Positions 62,988 through 64,000 of a stretch of 64,000 bases of DNA are shown piece by piece (within the stretch, counting starts at the first letter, position 1; each line of letters begins with the position of its first letter). The stretch comes from Diphasiastrum complanatum (lineage: Eukaryota > Streptophyta > Lycopodiopsida > Lycopodiales > Lycopodiaceae), in NCBI GenBank assembly GCA_029204225.1, contig CM055095.1, positions 18,933,450 through 18,997,449 of the forward strand, in the 5' to 3' direction. The notes under the pieces were generated by a model, which worked only from the letters and a program-made list of their open reading frames with translations, was not told where the DNA came from and searched no databases. Both the position numbers and the translations under genes were made by a program.

Positions 62988-63993
62988 CTTGAGAGATCTA
63001 ATGGTTATCTCTCCAATTGAAGTTGTCATTGTCAGTATTTTCCGAACGACATCATAAAGTAGAGAATCAAATTCTCTATGTGTATTTGCAGCTGAGTTTA
63101 ATTTTACACATAGAAAATTTGATACTCCCTCCTTATTTATCTTTACAAAAAGAATGTTCAGGCTCCAATGCCGATTGCAACAACCAAAATAAAAATATCG
63201 ATAAATTCATATTTATGAAAAAAATCCTTACTTATTAAAGCCATGAAGCATGTAACAATCCAGATTAAAGCAACAAAAGCAAAAGAACAATCCTTACTTA
63301 TTTTCATATGGAATCAAATAGAATTTCGCCATAGGACTGCATTCGATAAAATAGATAGCCTTCTCAAAATTGGCTTCTTTCGCCTTTACCGCTCCCATGA
63401 AAAATGGACTAACAACAAAAACTGTACCATGGGAATCAAAACTAATACTATTTTGCAAAAAAGAAACTCCGGCTTCTACTATTACATCTAAAATTTCTGA
63501 GATTTTATCTTTCAGCTCGGCACAAAATTTGAGACCTAATCTAAAGCTTCTACATGTATCTGGAAGAAAAAAATCAAAAAAGTTGTCGAGAAGATCAATT
63601 TTGTTAGCTACATAGGCCTCGTATTGATTATAATAGTCAGAATAAAAAAAAAACTTGGGCTGGATCGTATGGAATTTTCACAAAAAGGCTATACAGGGCA
63701 GAAATAGAAGTGGAAACAATATTTATAGATTTCTCTGTTATTTTATCTAGCTCCTCTTGGGTAATCAACACTTTTGGTGATGAAACCTGCTGAGGAGCTG
63801 GATGAATAACAGGAGGAGGAAGGGATGAAGATTCTCGATCTGAGTCAGATTCTCCAGCATCTGACTTAGAGCTCAAGAAGACACGAGGTCTCTTGGCCGG
63901 GGTATGTCTAGGAGGAAGAGAAGCAACTGGCCTTTGAGATCCAACCTTCTTGGGGACAGGCTGCTTTCTCTTCCTCCTAGAGGTAGTAGGCAA
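62988..63993 (-). pseudogene. Ulp1/C48-like cysteine-protease family, copy 2 (cut by the window edge)
   Basis: On the - strand: a basic, Ser/Pro-rich N-terminal frame (63,993-63,637; TTSRRKRKQPVPKK, later VLITQEELDKITEKS), a middle block to 63,298 with EAYVANKIDLLD, DVIVEAGVSFLQ and YLIPYEN, then after an intron of about 123 bp a block at 63,174-62,988 with RHWSLNILFVKI and VKLNSAA. Each part aligns with copy 1: VVEAGLNYW, FVLPYCQ, HHWSVHII, LRMNSL. The intron interrupts the same codon in both. The Cys-bearing block is not found; Copia sequence begins instead. Broken, and possibly longer beyond the window. Confidence 0.6.
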
Positions 63994-64000
63994 GTCGGTT

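Noticed and set aside
1-64000. CRISPR array, rRNA genes, tRNA genes
   Set aside because: No regularly spaced identical repeats with unique spacers and no rRNA or complete tRNA signatures were seen; the tandem repeats are minisatellites of a plant genome.

Overview
This window is nuclear DNA of a land plant with a large, repeat-rich genome. The one intact host gene encodes a plant-type PP4 (PPX) catalytic subunit of 304 residues, cut into eight exons by introns of up to 14.7 kb. Most of the rest is old transposable elements, tandem repeats and long GA/CT, GT and TA microsatellites. The clade cannot be fixed from sequence alone. Huge introns filled with hAT, Copia and Gypsy remains fit a fern, lycophyte or gymnosperm at least as well as an angiosperm.

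Layout. 1-5.4 kb: a patchwork of decayed Copia and Gypsy pieces on both strands, with short minisatellites. 5.4-7.3 kb: the PP4 upstream region, with an inverted repeat and a pyrimidine-rich leader. 7,296-33,112: the PP4 gene on the + strand. Intron 1 (7.3 kb) holds two tandem duplications, two tRNA-like SINE copies, a facing pair of short LTRs and a small DNA element. Intron 4 (14.7 kb) holds another SINE, a spliced hAT transposase gene, a Copia 5' end lying against Gypsy reverse transcriptase, a second hAT on the - strand and further fragments. 34.0-38.0 kb: a third hAT, split by a 464-bp solo LTR with a perfect 5-bp target duplication. 38-44 kb: sparse, with microsatellites, a non-specific phospholipase C exon pseudogene and DNA-element ends. 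44.1-46.8 kb: a Copia-type LTR next to a Ulp1/C48-like cysteine-protease locus and a convergent ORF. 47.1-53.7 kb: an LTR element with gag, zinc knuckles, a retropepsin and extra coiled-coil ORFs but no visible reverse transcriptase. 53.7-60.7 kb: unassigned remnants and LTR/primer-binding-site pairs. 60.7-62.9 kb: a Copia 5' end. 62.9-64 kb: a second copy of the 44.6-46.1 kb protease family, on the - strand and cut by the window edge.

The most promising unfamiliar item is this two-copy C48-like family. The copies share an intron in the same codon, a His-Trp motif and an Asn where the catalytic Asp is expected. Copy 1 also keeps Gln and Cys. Retroelement and possible virus-like copies are treated as fossils; their individual lesions are not listed.
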